Shown piece by piece: positions 1 through 7,980 of a stretch of DNA of 15,152 nucleotides. Position 1 is the stretch's first letter. Each line of letters begins with the position of its first letter. The position numbers and the translations under genes are program-made. The DNA is from JBCAXA01 sp039183535 (GTDB lineage: Bacteria; Pseudomonadota; Gammaproteobacteria; Steroidobacterales; Woeseiaceae): assembly GCA_039183535.1 (NCBI GenBank), contig JBCDBO010000074.1:1-15152 (forward strand). Direction: 5' to 3'. A model generated the notes under the pieces. The model saw nothing but the letters and a program-made list of their open reading frames with translations, was not told the DNA's origin and made no database searches.

Positions 1-2356
1 CCTCTTCTTGCAGTCGGTTATGACTGTCTTGCAAAGCTTGTCGCGCTAGTTCGATAGCGTGTGTACGCTCGACGACATAGGCGCTCAGAAGCTGATTACT
101 TTGCTCAACCTGATGCAAGCGAAAGTATAAGATGCCACGGCCCAGCAGCACCAAAGCAATTGCGGCGACTGCGATAAACCAGGTCGATTGCCAAAACGGT
201 GCAGGAACGCTAAACGACCACTCGGTGGGTTGACTCCACAGGTTACCTGCACTGCGGGCGCGCACCTCAAACGTGTAGTCGCCCGCCGGTAAGCTTGCGA
301 ATTTGATGGTGCGGTTAGTCGTTGGCTCGCTCCAGAGATCACTCTCGCCGCGCAAACGGTGGCTATATTCGATGTTGCCGGGCAAGACGGTCGACACCGC
401 CACGAATTCAATTTGTACCGGTGCGTCGGTTTCGAGCGGGGAGCCTGTCAATGCGGGGTTAATCGTGTTCTCACCGACGGTAATGCTCGTGATAGCAGGC
501 GCTCTTAGCAGCGATGGTGCGATCGGACGTGAAACGTCCATACGGGTTATGCCATTAGCAGTACCAAACCATAGGGAGCCGTCCGTGTGTATGTAGGTGG
601 CATGAGTCTTCGCCTCGACCGCCTTGAAGCCGGCCAACGGCCCGAAAAACTGCAACTGTGCGCTCGCAGGATCGTAATGGTAGGCGCCGCGTTCGGTGCC
701 GAGAGCGACCGTACCGTCCGCCAGTGGTTGAACCGAGAACACCGTTTGATCAGAGAGCATCGAGTCCCCTGCATGGCGCTCCAAGCCAGTCGCCGCGGAC
801 CAACGGAACAGACCGCCGCGAGTAGTAGCTAGCCAAACCGTTCGCCCGAGTTCAACGGTATCGACGACGTTAATGTGTGCGAATAACGAGCGCCCAATCT
901 CCTCAGCAGCGACGACGCGTTCGGGAACCGGGTCGTCGAGCGCGGTGTTCAGTCGATAAATGCCTTTATACGACCAGCTAAACCACAGCCATCCATCGCT
1001 ATCGACACTCATCGAATACACGGCCGACTCATGACCGAGATCGATCGTTTGTGTGCGTCCGCTCGCCGGGTCGTGCCGATAAAGAACACCAAGGTACGAG
1101 CTCGCCCAGATCTTTCCGTAATCGTCGATGGTTAGGTCCATTAAGACGGCGGCGGAATCCGGGAAAACCTTCTGCATCGACAACGAGTCGGTATCGATGC
1201 GGAAGGCGCCATTGTCAATGTCGGCAACCCAAACATAGTCGCCGACCGGAGAGAGGTGCATGCCGCGAATCTCGCCACCGTCAATTCCCGCCAATTCGTT
1301 GATATCGGTATAAGAGCCATCGGCCGCGATCACTTGAACGCCGGTGGCCGTGCCTAACCAGAAGCGGTCCTTTGCATCCGTTAGTAACGAAAACACCGTC
1401 GATTGGTCTGGTCCTAGGTTAAGTGGATAGTGCTCGAAGCGGTTGCCGAGATAGCGAATCAGGCCACCGACCGATGGTAGCCACAGAACGTCATCGCGAT
1501 CGACCAATGGCCATGCGGCAATCTCGACATCGACGTCTATGACCTCTGTAGCATCACGATAGTCGATAAGACGATCGCCGTAGCTCAGCCATGCCACACC
1601 GTCGTTGTCGAGAACGAAGTTGGTGAGGTTAGGGCGGTCGGTTGTGTCGAACCAGTCAATCGCGTCACCATCGATTCGCCCTAGATGTCCGCGCTCGGAA
1701 GCTACGAACACAGCACCGCTGGAATCAAGTGCAACGGCGACGACGTTAGTCGCGATGTCATGGATATCATTCGGATCACGCGGATCGATCGTGCCCAAAC
1801 GGTTGTCGCCATGGTGCAACCACAGCGTACCGGTGCTGTCTGCAACAAGTCGGTGACTCTCACTCGGCTCAAAAGGGAGTTTGTAGGCCGGCTTCGAATC
1901 GTCGTTCATTGAAACAGCGTAGAGTCCACTGTATTCGCTGCTGGCAAAAATCGTACGACCGATTTGGGTGATTCCTCGGATGTCCGATTGGATGCCGTCG
2001 GGCGGATCGATCGTTCGCACGGTCCGGCCACCGTCGAGCACCGTCAGGCCACCGGCCGCATCGCCGATCCACAACGCACCGTCGGTGTCGACGAACAGCG
2101 ACTGAACGAGGTTCTCGCGAAGGCCGTTGCGGGTCGTGAAGCTCTCAAAGCGCAGCCCATCAAAGCGATTCAGGCCGCCAAAGCTACCGACCCAAAGGTA
2201 GCCGTCGTCGTCTTGCACCATCGATGTTATTAGTCGCTGGTTCAGCCCGTCGTCCAAGCCGTACCGTCGAATCGGTGGGTCTTTCGTGCCGGCATGCTGC
2301 GCAACAGCGATCGTTGCAGCGCCGGCCAACAAGATAGCGGCAACGGTTCTGAGCAT
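1..2356 (-). CDS. Two-component-regulator-propeller sensor protein with Y_Y_Y domain, partial (output domain beyond left edge)
   Basis: The reading frame is open from the ATG at 2356 to the left edge, giving 785 residues without a stop. It begins with a signal peptide (MLRTVAAILLAGAATIAVAQ). It then has at least eleven propeller-type repeats of the D-x-D-G-x-L-W-x-G form, for example DDDGYLWVGSFGGLNRFDG near residue 55 and HTDGSLWFGTANGITRMD near 600. A Y_Y_Y-like beta-sandwich follows at about 640-715 (IEYSHRLRGESDLWSEP), then a transmembrane helix near 719-742 and the start of a charged coiled coil. This is the periplasmic sensor half of a Reg_prop/Y_Y_Y signalling protein. Such proteins end in a histidine kinase, a GGDEF diguanylate cyclase or a DNA-binding output. 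The output lies outside the window, so the type is unknown. The gene is divergent from the acylase gene, 124 bases away. No clear Shine-Dalgarno precedes the ATG; the start rests on the signal peptide. Confidence 0.88.
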   Translation of the reverse strand, partial: MLRTVAAILLAGAATIAVAQHAGTKDPPIRRYGLDDGLNQRLITSMVQDDDGYLWVGSFGGLNRFDGLRFESFTTRNGLRENLVQSLFVDTDGALWIGDAAGGLTVLDGGRTVRTIDPPDGIQSDIRGITQIGRTIFASSEYSGLYAVSMNDDSKPAYKLPFEPSESHRLVADSTGTLWLHHGDNRLGTIDPRDPNDIHDIATNVVAVALDSSGAVFVASERGHLGRIDGDAIDWFDTTDRPNLTNFVLDNDGVAWLSYGDRLIDYRDATEVIDVDVEIAAWPLVDRDDVLWLPSVGGLIRYLGNRFEHYPLNLGPDQSTVFSLLTDAKDRFWLGTATGVQVIAADGSYTDINELAGIDGGEIRGMHLSPVGDYVWVADIDNGAFRIDTDSLSMQKVFPDSAAVLMDLTIDDYGKIWASSYLGVLYRHDPASGRTQTIDLGHESAVYSMSVDSDGWLWFSWSYKGIYRLNTALDDPVPERVVAAEEIGRSLFAHINVVDTVELGRTVWLATTRGGLFRWSAATGLERHAGDSMLSDQTVFSVQPLADGTVALGTERGAYHYDPASAQLQFFGPLAGFKAVEAKTHATYIHTDGSLWFGTANGITRMDVSRPIAPSLLRAPAITSITVGENTINPALTGSPLETDAPVQIEFVAVSTVLPGNIEYSHRLRGESDLWSEPTTNRTIKFASLPAGDYTFEVRARSAGNLWSQPTEWSFSVPAPFWQSTWFIAVAAIALVLLGRGILYFRLHQVEQSNQLLSAYVVERTHAIELARQALQDSHNRLQEE

Positions 2357-2409
2357 CGTTTTGTGCTTATGATAGGCGTCCCTAATTTGGCGGCACTTGC
2401 GGAAAAAAC

Positions 2410-2437
2410 TTTACCCGTACGGCCGCTGTTCTATGCT
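2410..2437 (+). promoter_or_regulatory. Possible sigma70 promoter for the acylase gene
   Basis: TTTACC (2410-2415) and TATGCT (2432-2437) are 16 bases apart and lie 43 bases before the acylase ATG, in the 124-base divergent gap 2357-2480. Each hexamer matches the consensus at four of six positions, so this is only a candidate. I found no convincing promoter for the divergent sensor gene in the same gap. Confidence 0.3.
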
Positions 2438-2480
2438 TTTCGCCTGCGAACGGCGGGACTTGTGGGTAGTGGAATTACGC

Positions 2481-4901
2481 ATGACGACGAAAACAAAAAT
2501 TCTCATTGCGGCTGTTCTTGCCGTCGTGGCTGCGACGGCAGTTGGTTTTGCTCTTGCGCCTGCCAATGATCGCGTCACCGTCGGCGAGATTCTTTTGGCG
2601 CCACTGACATCGCCGGTTCGGGTCGTGCGTGACCAAAACGGCATGCCGTATATATTCGCTGCGAGCCTCGACGACGCGCTGGTAGCACAGGGGTTCGTTA
2701 CGGGTCAGGACCGTTTGTTTCAAGTTGAGGTGGCGAAACGAGCGGCGACCGGGCGGCTCGCCGAGGTGTTCGGTGCTGGCGACGACGACGTCGTGCTCAA
2801 TCTTGACCGCGAGGCGCGGGTTATCGGCTTTCATCGTCTGGCGAAGCGACAAGCGACACTGCTGGCGCCCGATGTGCGCAACAGGCTGGATGCGTACCTG
2901 ACGGGTCTAAACGCCTACATTACCGAGCGGGTTGCGACCTATCCCGTCGAGTTTAAGCTCGCGGGCTTTTCACCCGAACCGTGGACGGTCGATGAGTTAT
3001 TGGCGCTTGCCTTTTATCTCGGATGGGGAAGTGCCGCGAATTTTGACGCCGAACTGATTGCGCATCGGGTTATTCAGAAGATTGGTAGTGACGCCTTCGC
3101 CGAGATAGCACCACTCGTTGTTAATCCCGACGCGGCAACAGAGCCGGTGGCGATTGGCGTTCCAACAGCAGCCGAACGCTGGCGCGGGCAGACCGCTCGT
3201 CTCCAGGCTTGGACCGATGACGGCATTCGCCAGTTCGGTATTGGTGGCAGTAACAATTGGGCCGTCAGCGGTGCCAAGGCCGGCCAAACAGCGGCGATCG
3301 TAACCAACGATCCACACCTCGATAGTCGCAATTTACCAGGGCCGTGGTATCCCATTGGACTGATCACCCCGGAGCTGCGTGTCGTTGGGGTTAGTGCCGG
3401 GCTGCCTGGCGTGACCATCGGTCGCAACAAATACGTTGCGTTCGGCGTCACCAACGCGTACGCCGATGCGGTGGACTTGTATGCCGAGACCATCGACCCC
3501 GACGATGCCAGTCGCTATTTGGAGGGCACAGTATCTGTGCCGTTTACAACGACAACCGAGCTCATTCGCATCGCGGATACCGCTGTGAGCGGCGGTATTC
3601 GCGAGGAGTCATTGCAAGTTCGCGCCACGCGTCGCGGCCCGGTGATTACCGACTACGACCCGGCCTTGGCAAACGGAGCGGTGTTGTCAATGCGCTGGGC
3701 ATCGGCGGAGTACATGGGCGCCGAACTCGGCGTTGATCGACTGATGAGTGCGCGCAACATTGACGATGCGTTGGCGGCGATCGAAGACACGCGAATCGTC
3801 TCGTTAAACTTTGTTGTCGGTGACGTAGAAGGACGGATCGCACGCCGCGCGAGTGGTGTGGCGCCCATTCGCCTGCGCGGCGATGGAATGGCGCCATTTC
3901 CCGTTCGCGATAGCGTCGACAACTGGGGTGGCCGGATTCCGGCCAATCAAATGCCGGGCGAGATTTCGCCGTCGCGCGGCTGGACGGGCAGTGCAAATCA
4001 CTTCACGGCACCGCAGGATTTTCCCTACGTTTACACGTCGTACGCGTCTCCCGACTACCGGTATCGACGTATTCGTGAGTTATTGGGTGCAACGGCCAGC
4101 ACAGCTGATGCCCTGTGGTCGGCCCAGTACGACACGCTGAATGTATTCGCGCGGGACACCGCGCCACTGTTCGTGGACGCACTCGTGACGGCCGATTCAG
4201 AGGAGTTGCGAGACGTCGCAACGATACTGTCGCAGTGGAATTTTCAAGACACGGCCGAGCAAATCGCGCCAACGCTTTTTCAGGAAATCGTTCGGCAGTT
4301 GGCCCAACAGACCTTTGAGGACGAGCTTGGCCGTGAGGTGACGGCGGTGTACTTGTCGAGCTGGTATGTCTGGCAACAGCGGTTCGATGCCATGCTGCAA
4401 AGCGGCACGTCCGAGTGGTTCGACGACAAGCGTACGTCTTCGGTTGAAGATCTACCGATGCTTATACGCCGGGCGGCTTGGCTAGCGATCGAACGCCTGA
4501 CTGAAACGTACGGCAGCGACCGCTCGAGTTGGCGATGGGGCGATGTCCATCAGATCGGTTTTAGCGGACCGCTGCGCAGGTCGGGTTTCGTCGGGCGGAT
4601 GACGGGCAACCGCGACGTTCCGATGGCGGGCTCCGGTGAGACCCTGTTGCGAGCGCTGTATCCTTACGATGAGCCCTTCACCGTAAAGTGGTTCGCGTCG
4701 CTGCGGATGACGGCGGATCTTAACGACCCCGACAAAGTGCGAGCCGTGTTACCGGGCGGAGCCGTTGGCCGTACCTTTCATCAACACCTGAATGACCAAT
4801 TAGAACCGTGGGCGGACGCCGATGCGGCGGTGTACTGGTGGTTTAGCGATCAAGCTATCGAGGCCAACGCGACAGCAACGCTCACGTTACAACCCGAGTA
4901 A
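2481..4901 (+). CDS. Penicillin acylase family Ntn hydrolase, membrane-anchored or secreted
   Basis: Encodes 806 residues, the usual length of penicillin amidase (PF01804) precursors. These are cut into alpha and beta chains and hydrolyse amide bonds of beta-lactams, acyl-homoserine lactones or other N-acyl compounds. An N-terminal hydrophobic segment (residues 6-26) would export or anchor the protein in the periplasm. The alpha-chain part carries the VVRDQNGMPYIFA and AQGFVTGQDRLFQ motifs typical of the family. The beta chain would begin at the nucleophile Ser257 in IGGSNNWAV (codon at 3249). The oxyanion-hole Asn is probably the one in GWTGSANHFTAP, and WRWGDVHQIGF is the usual C-terminal motif. 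The frame is open upstream to 2397, but the ATG at 2481 is preferred because the export signal follows directly and a GTGG stretch lies just upstream. Substrate cannot be told from sequence. The family assignment is firm. Confidence 0.93.
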   Translation: MTTKTKILIAAVLAVVAATAVGFALAPANDRVTVGEILLAPLTSPVRVVRDQNGMPYIFAASLDDALVAQGFVTGQDRLFQVEVAKRAATGRLAEVFGAGDDDVVLNLDREARVIGFHRLAKRQATLLAPDVRNRLDAYLTGLNAYITERVATYPVEFKLAGFSPEPWTVDELLALAFYLGWGSAANFDAELIAHRVIQKIGSDAFAEIAPLVVNPDAATEPVAIGVPTAAERWRGQTARLQAWTDDGIRQFGIGGSNNWAVSGAKAGQTAAIVTNDPHLDSRNLPGPWYPIGLITPELRVVGVSAGLPGVTIGRNKYVAFGVTNAYADAVDLYAETIDPDDASRYLEGTVSVPFTTTTELIRIADTAVSGGIREESLQVRATRRGPVITDYDPALANGAVLSMRWASAEYMGAELGVDRLMSARNIDDALAAIEDTRIVSLNFVVGDVEGRIARRASGVAPIRLRGDGMAPFPVRDSVDNWGGRIPANQMPGEISPSRGWTGSANHFTAPQDFPYVYTSYASPDYRYRRIRELLGATASTADALWSAQYDTLNVFARDTAPLFVDALVTADSEELRDVATILSQWNFQDTAEQIAPTLFQEIVRQLAQQTFEDELGREVTAVYLSSWYVWQQRFDAMLQSGTSEWFDDKRTSSVEDLPMLIRRAAWLAIERLTETYGSDRSSWRWGDVHQIGFSGPLRRSGFVGRMTGNRDVPMAGSGETLLRALYPYDEPFTVKWFASLRMTADLNDPDKVRAVLPGGAVGRTFHQHLNDQLEPWADADAAVYWWFSDQAIEANATATLTLQPE

Positions 4902-4907
4902 CGCGAC

Positions 4908-4938
4908 TCGACAATCCACTGCCAGAGAATGTTATATT
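4908..4938 (+). promoter_or_regulatory. Candidate promoter of the COG0523/DUF1826 operon
   Basis: TCGACA (4908-4913) and TATATT (4933-4938) each match five of six consensus bases but are 19 bases apart, which is long. The -10 element lies inside the Zur palindrome, so a bound repressor would block RNA polymerase. Confidence 0.4.
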
Positions 4939-4948
4939 GTAACATTCT
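4926..4948. promoter_or_regulatory. Zur box (zinc uptake regulator operator)
   Basis: A perfect 9-base inverted repeat, AGAATGTTA and TAACATTCT, flanks the 5-base centre TATTG. This closely follows the gammaproteobacterial Zur consensus, whose arms read GAAATGTTATA and TATAACATTTC. It ends 27 bases before the start of a COG0523 GTPase gene, a classic Zur target, and covers the likely -10 element. Zn-bound Zur would repress here and release the operon in zinc starvation. Site and context agree; binding itself is inferred. Confidence 0.85.
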
Positions 4949-4963
4949 GCATGCAGACGGTGG

Positions 4964-4970
4964 AAGGAGG
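4964..4970 (+). promoter_or_regulatory. Strong ribosome binding site
   Basis: AAGGAGG, within the longer purine run GGAAGGAGGG, lies 5 bases before the ATG at 4976. It is the strongest Shine-Dalgarno in the window and fixes the start of the GTPase gene. It suggests high output once transcription is released. Confidence 0.8.
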
Positions 4971-4975
4971 GTCCA

Positions 4976-6187
4976 ATGTCAGCGGCGAAACACACACGGC
5001 TACCGGTTACGGTGCTGTCCGGCTTTTTGGGGGCCGGCAAAACGACGGTACTCAGCCACGTTCTTAATAACCGCGATGGTAAGCGTGTTGCGGTGATCGT
5101 GAACGACATGAGCGAGATCAATATCGATGCGTCGCAAGTAAAAAATGAAGTCTCGCTCAACCGGAGCGAGGAAAAACTCGTTGAGATGAGTAACGGTTGC
5201 ATCTGTTGCACGCTCAGAGAGGATTTACTTGACGAGGTAACGACGCTTGCTCGGGATGGCGAATTTGACTACCTGTTGATTGAGTCGACCGGTATCTCGG
5301 AGCCGCTACCGGTTGCCGAGACATTCACGTTCGAGGACGACAGCGGCGTGTCTCTATCGGATGTTGCGGCGCTCGATACGATGGTGACGGTCGTCGATGC
5401 TGTCAATTTCTTGCGCGACTACGATGCCGCGCAATCGTTGCACGAGGCGGGAGAGTCGCTGGGTGAGGATGATGAGCGGAGTGTGTCGGATCTGTTGGTC
5501 GACCAAGTCGAGTTCGCCGACGTGTTGCTGATCAGTAAAACCGATTTGGTTTCGCAGACCGATGTCGAACGGCTCACTGCGATTCTCAAGACGCTCAATA
5601 CCGACGCCAAGATTATTCCGATCCAGCACGGGCGCGTTGCGCTCGATTCGGTATTGAATACAGGTCGCTTCGATTTCGCACGGGCGCAGCAAGCGCCGGG
5701 TTGGTTAAAAGAGATGCGTGGTGAGCATGTCCCAGAAACCGAGGAGTACGGGATAAGCAGTTTTGGTTACACCGCGCGGCGCCCATTTCATCCGGAGAAG
5801 TTCCTGCGCTTTTTGGAAAGCGCTAAGACGTTCGGCAAGCTGATTCGCTCCAAAGGCTACTTCTGGTTGGCAACGCGTCCCGAGTACGCCGGCCATTGGA
5901 GCCAAGCCGGTGGTATCGCTCGGCACGGTTTTGCTGGCCTGTTTTGGCGAGCGGTTCCGCGCGAGAATTGGCCGACCGAGCAAGACTACCTCGACTCGAT
6001 TGCTGAACAGTGGCAAGAGCCGTTTGGCGATATGCGTCAGGAACTCGTTTTCATTGGCCAAGGGCTCGACGAAGCGGCGATGACCGCTGCGCTCGACGCT
6101 TGCTTGCTCAGTGAGGAGGAGGTTAAGCGCGGGAAAGCCTATTGGAAAACACTGCCTGACCCGTTTCCGTCTTGGGAGCGAGCGTGA
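4976..6187 (+). CDS. COG0523 (CobW/ZigA/YciC-type) G3E GTPase, zinc metallochaperone
   Basis: Encodes 403 residues of the G3E GTPase family, which deliver metal to client enzymes. Visible motifs are Walker A GFLGAGKTT (16-24), the metal-binding CxCC motif GCICCT (Cys75, Cys77, Cys78), the Walker B/ESTG segment LLIESTGISEPLPVAE near 100-115, and a guanine-specificity motif SKTD in place of the common NKxD. The C-terminal half is a CobW_C domain (about 255-385) ending in a WKTLPDPFPSWE tail. No histidine-rich stretch is present. The Zur box upstream assigns it to the zinc-starvation subgroup that keeps zinc enzymes supplied, rather than to cobalamin (CobW) or nitrile hydratase chaperones. Its stop overlaps the start region of the DUF1826 gene, so the two are co-transcribed and probably translationally coupled. 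Family is firm; zinc role follows from the operator; the client protein is unknown. Confidence 0.94.
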   Translation: MSAAKHTRLPVTVLSGFLGAGKTTVLSHVLNNRDGKRVAVIVNDMSEINIDASQVKNEVSLNRSEEKLVEMSNGCICCTLREDLLDEVTTLARDGEFDYLLIESTGISEPLPVAETFTFEDDSGVSLSDVAALDTMVTVVDAVNFLRDYDAAQSLHEAGESLGEDDERSVSDLLVDQVEFADVLLISKTDLVSQTDVERLTAILKTLNTDAKIIPIQHGRVALDSVLNTGRFDFARAQQAPGWLKEMRGEHVPETEEYGISSFGYTARRPFHPEKFLRFLESAKTFGKLIRSKGYFWLATRPEYAGHWSQAGGIARHGFAGLFWRAVPRENWPTEQDYLDSIAEQWQEPFGDMRQELVFIGQGLDEAAMTAALDACLLSEEEVKRGKAYWKTLPDPFPSWERA

Positions 6188-6855
6188 CTATGGCCATTAA
6201 TGTCGACCTGGCACCGACAAACAGGCGCAGGCGCGCGTCGCCTATTCCGGAACGTGTCTGGGTAGAAGGCAACACAGCTGGCGCGTTCGGCGATATCTAC
6301 CGAGACGATGTCAATTTGGTGGTCTGGAAACGCGATTTGCCCGAGTCCGTTCGCCGAGATGTCGACTGGTTACTCGATACACAGCCTGGCCTCGCCATTG
6401 CTGAGACCGTTGCTCCCACGGGTGTACGTGAGGCTCTGGATGGAGTGTTCACCGAAAGTTCGGTCTCGGCGTTTTGCGATGACGTGACGAGTCTCGTCAA
6501 CAAGTTCTGTTTCTTGTTCGATTTGCAGCGCGTCGGTATGCGTTTGGCTGAGGTGACAACAGCGATGTGTCCAAAATTCCACGTCGATCGCGTTCCTTGC
6601 CGACTGATAACATCGTACCGCAGCACTGGGACCGAATGGTTGCCGCACGGTTCCGTTGACAGAAGTAGTCTTGGGTCGCGGCAGCGCAGCGTTGCGTTCG
6701 ACGCCCAGGCCATTCGCCACCTGCAATGCGGTGACGTCGGTTTACTCAAGGGTGAGGAATGGATCGGTAACGCCAACGGCGGGCTCGTTCATCGCTCACC
6801 CACCTTGCGAGCGGGAGAAAAGCGCTTGCTACTGACGCTAGATTTCGCGCGTTAG
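6184..6855 (+). CDS. DUF1826 domain protein in a Zur-regulated operon
   Basis: Encodes 223 residues if the GTG at 6184 is used. That start overlaps the GTPase stop as GTGA and has GGGAG 5 bases upstream. An ATG at 6190 and a TTG at 6172 are alternatives. It matches the DUF1826 pattern: FHVDRVPCRLITSY followed by GTEWL, then GDVGLLKGEEW and GLVHRSP with GEKRLLLTLDF at the C terminus. DUF1826 genes commonly sit beside COG0523 genes in zinc-starvation operons; the biochemical role is not established. His133, Asp135, His203 and Arg214 are spaced like the HxD...H...R signature of Fe(II)/2-oxoglutarate oxygenases, which is an inference of mine. There is no signal peptide, so it should be cytoplasmic. 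Cysteines 98, 109, 129 and 139 could also bind metal. The gene ends 13 bases from the convergent gene. Confidence 0.85.
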   Translation: MTMAINVDLAPTNRRRRASPIPERVWVEGNTAGAFGDIYRDDVNLVVWKRDLPESVRRDVDWLLDTQPGLAIAETVAPTGVREALDGVFTESSVSAFCDDVTSLVNKFCFLFDLQRVGMRLAEVTTAMCPKFHVDRVPCRLITSYRSTGTEWLPHGSVDRSSLGSRQRSVAFDAQAIRHLQCGDVGLLKGEEWIGNANGGLVHRSPTLRAGEKRLLLTLDFAR

Positions 6856-6868
6856 CTGCCCGAGCGCG

Positions 6869-6890
6869 TTATGCCTCGCGTTCGGCATAA
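6869..6890. other. Inverted repeat at the convergent gene ends
   Basis: TTATGCC and GGCATAA form a perfect 7-base stem with an 8-base loop. The repeat starts at the stop codon of the minus-strand 100-residue gene and begins 13 bases after the DUF1826 stop. It could stop or stabilise transcripts arriving from either side. No run of T follows in either direction, so it is not a canonical intrinsic terminator. Confidence 0.3.
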
Positions 6891-7171
6891 TCGACGACAA
6901 GGCGCCGAAAGGTCACCGATTCACTGAGATCGAGATCGTCGAATCGCGTCGCGTCGCGAACCAACGTGAAATCGGCCATATTGATCCGGCGTCGCACCGA
7001 ATCATTAACCATGACCGCCACGTCCGTGTCGGGTCGCAATGTTGCGATGTCATCACCGACGTAGTAGCGCGCGAGGTGCGCTGCCAGTTCGTGCGCTATT
7101 TGCCGTTCGTTGCCAAAAAAGTAGTCCCGCACGAAAACGGTTTGCGTCCAATATTCCGATCCAGTATCCAT
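6869..7171 (-). CDS. Hypothetical protein, 100 residues, unrecognised
   Basis: The start chosen is the ATG at 7171 (MDTGSEYWTQTVFVRDYFFG), which has GGGGA 9 bases upstream. The frame is open further upstream to 7447, but that part overlaps the PepSY gene in another frame and reads as low-complexity shadow, so I leave it out. The product is soluble, acidic towards the C terminus, with no signal peptide or membrane helix. It looks largely helical and then beta-containing (VAVMVNDSVRRRINMADFTLV). I do not recognise the family. It lies 197 bases downstream of the PepSY gene on the same strand, so it may be the last gene of that operon or a separate unit. It ends 13 bases from the convergent DUF1826 gene. 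Whether it is translated is fairly likely but not certain. Confidence 0.55.
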   Translation of the reverse strand: MDTGSEYWTQTVFVRDYFFGNERQIAHELAAHLARYYVGDDIATLRPDTDVAVMVNDSVRRRINMADFTLVRDATRFDDLDLSESVTFRRLVVDYAEREA

Positions 7172-7343
7172 CTGTTTCAGTCCCCGATAGTTTTTACTTA
7201 AGCGCGCAACATAAGACCCAGGTCCGTTTTGGACTGTGAACTGCGTCACACTGTTTGAGTCCCTCATACAGCGTGGCGAGCAATTACTGATGCTGCCAAC
7301 CGCAGTATCGCGCGCGACGTTGCCGCAGCTGTGGGTAGTCGTC

Positions 7344-7364
7344 GGTGGGGCCTGACCGGCCACC
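7344..7364 (-). terminator. Possible hairpin after the PepSY gene
   Basis: Directly after the TAG of the PepSY gene, the minus strand reads GGTGGCC, loop, GGCC, CCACC. This is a GC-rich stem of about 7 pairs with a 2-base bulge. No T run follows, so it would be at best a weak or factor-assisted terminator. The rest of the gap (7172-7343) shows no clear gene, RNA or operator. Confidence 0.25.
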
Positions 7365-7368
7365 ATGG

Positions 7369-7980
7369 CTAAAGCGATGCCGGAATGCCCGGCACAAAGA
7401 GGACGAACACCAAGACGGGCGTGGCGAGACCTAGCGCGATGACCCACAACGAACGAGATAAGCGACGCCGGTTCTGAAAAACGATGACGACACCGGTCAG
7501 TGCAAACAAAACCATACCGATAGCCGTTACATCGATCAGGATTGACCAGGCAGTCCCGGCGTCCCGGTTCTTGTGTAAGTCGTTTAGAACAGCAAGCCAG
7601 GAGCCACGCTGCGTGTCGATGTATAAGCCGTCCTGGCTGGCGATGACCTCGGCATCCATTGCAGGCGCGGAGTACGACAGCGTAATTTCGCCGTACGATT
7701 GATCGAGTTGAATGTTCTCAGGTATCGCGAGCGCCGTGCGCTCAGAAATAAACGCTTGCAGCGCGTCAAGGTCCGGATCCCATGCGCCCGGAGCGAGCCC
7801 CGCGGCCAATGCGTCGGGTAACGCAATCTCGCCGGAGTCGCTGCTCGACGAACTGTCGAGATACCAACCATGGCTGAGCGTAAAGCCAGTAATGCAAAAA
7901 AACGCAAGTGATGCGAACAGCGCCGTCGAGCTGTACAGATGGACGGTTCGCGCGAGCGTAAAAAAGCGTTGCCGAGTCAT
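7369..7980 (-). CDS. PepSY-associated transmembrane protein (COG3295-like)
   Basis: Encodes 203 residues with three or four membrane helices: about 15-35, 147-168 and 177-198, with a periplasmic PepSY-like segment between the first two. Signature pieces are RTVHLYSSTALF (His14), ITGFTLSHGWYL (His37) and VLNDLHKNRDAGTAWSILID (His136). The last is the typical LNDLHxxRxxG motif of PepSY membrane proteins. Members of this group are linked to iron uptake loci and are thought to move electrons across the inner membrane; conserved His residues are candidate heme ligands. The start overlaps the stop of the TPR gene as ATGA, so it is translationally coupled to the TonB operon. It is last in the seven-gene run. 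Family is fairly firm; electron transfer is inferred from the family and from the ApbE-type gene nearby. Confidence 0.83.
   Translation of the reverse strand: MTRQRFFTLARTVHLYSSTALFASLAFFCITGFTLSHGWYLDSSSSSDSGEIALPDALAAGLAPGAWDPDLDALQAFISERTALAIPENIQLDQSYGEITLSYSAPAMDAEVIASQDGLYIDTQRGSWLAVLNDLHKNRDAGTAWSILIDVTAIGMVLFALTGVVIVFQNRRRLSRSLWVIALGLATPVLVFVLFVPGIPASL

Noticed and set aside
2397..2480. Upstream extension of the acylase frame
   Set aside because: It would place 28 charged and mixed residues before the export signal and overlaps the candidate promoter.
7076..7093. HELAAH in the 100-residue protein, resembling a zinc metalloprotease motif
   Set aside because: The spacing is HExxxH, not HExxH, and no third ligand motif is evident.
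7172..7447. N-terminal extension of the 100-residue protein up to 7447
   Set aside because: It overlaps the PepSY coding region in another frame, has biased low-complexity sequence, and a good ribosome site precedes the inner ATG at 7171.
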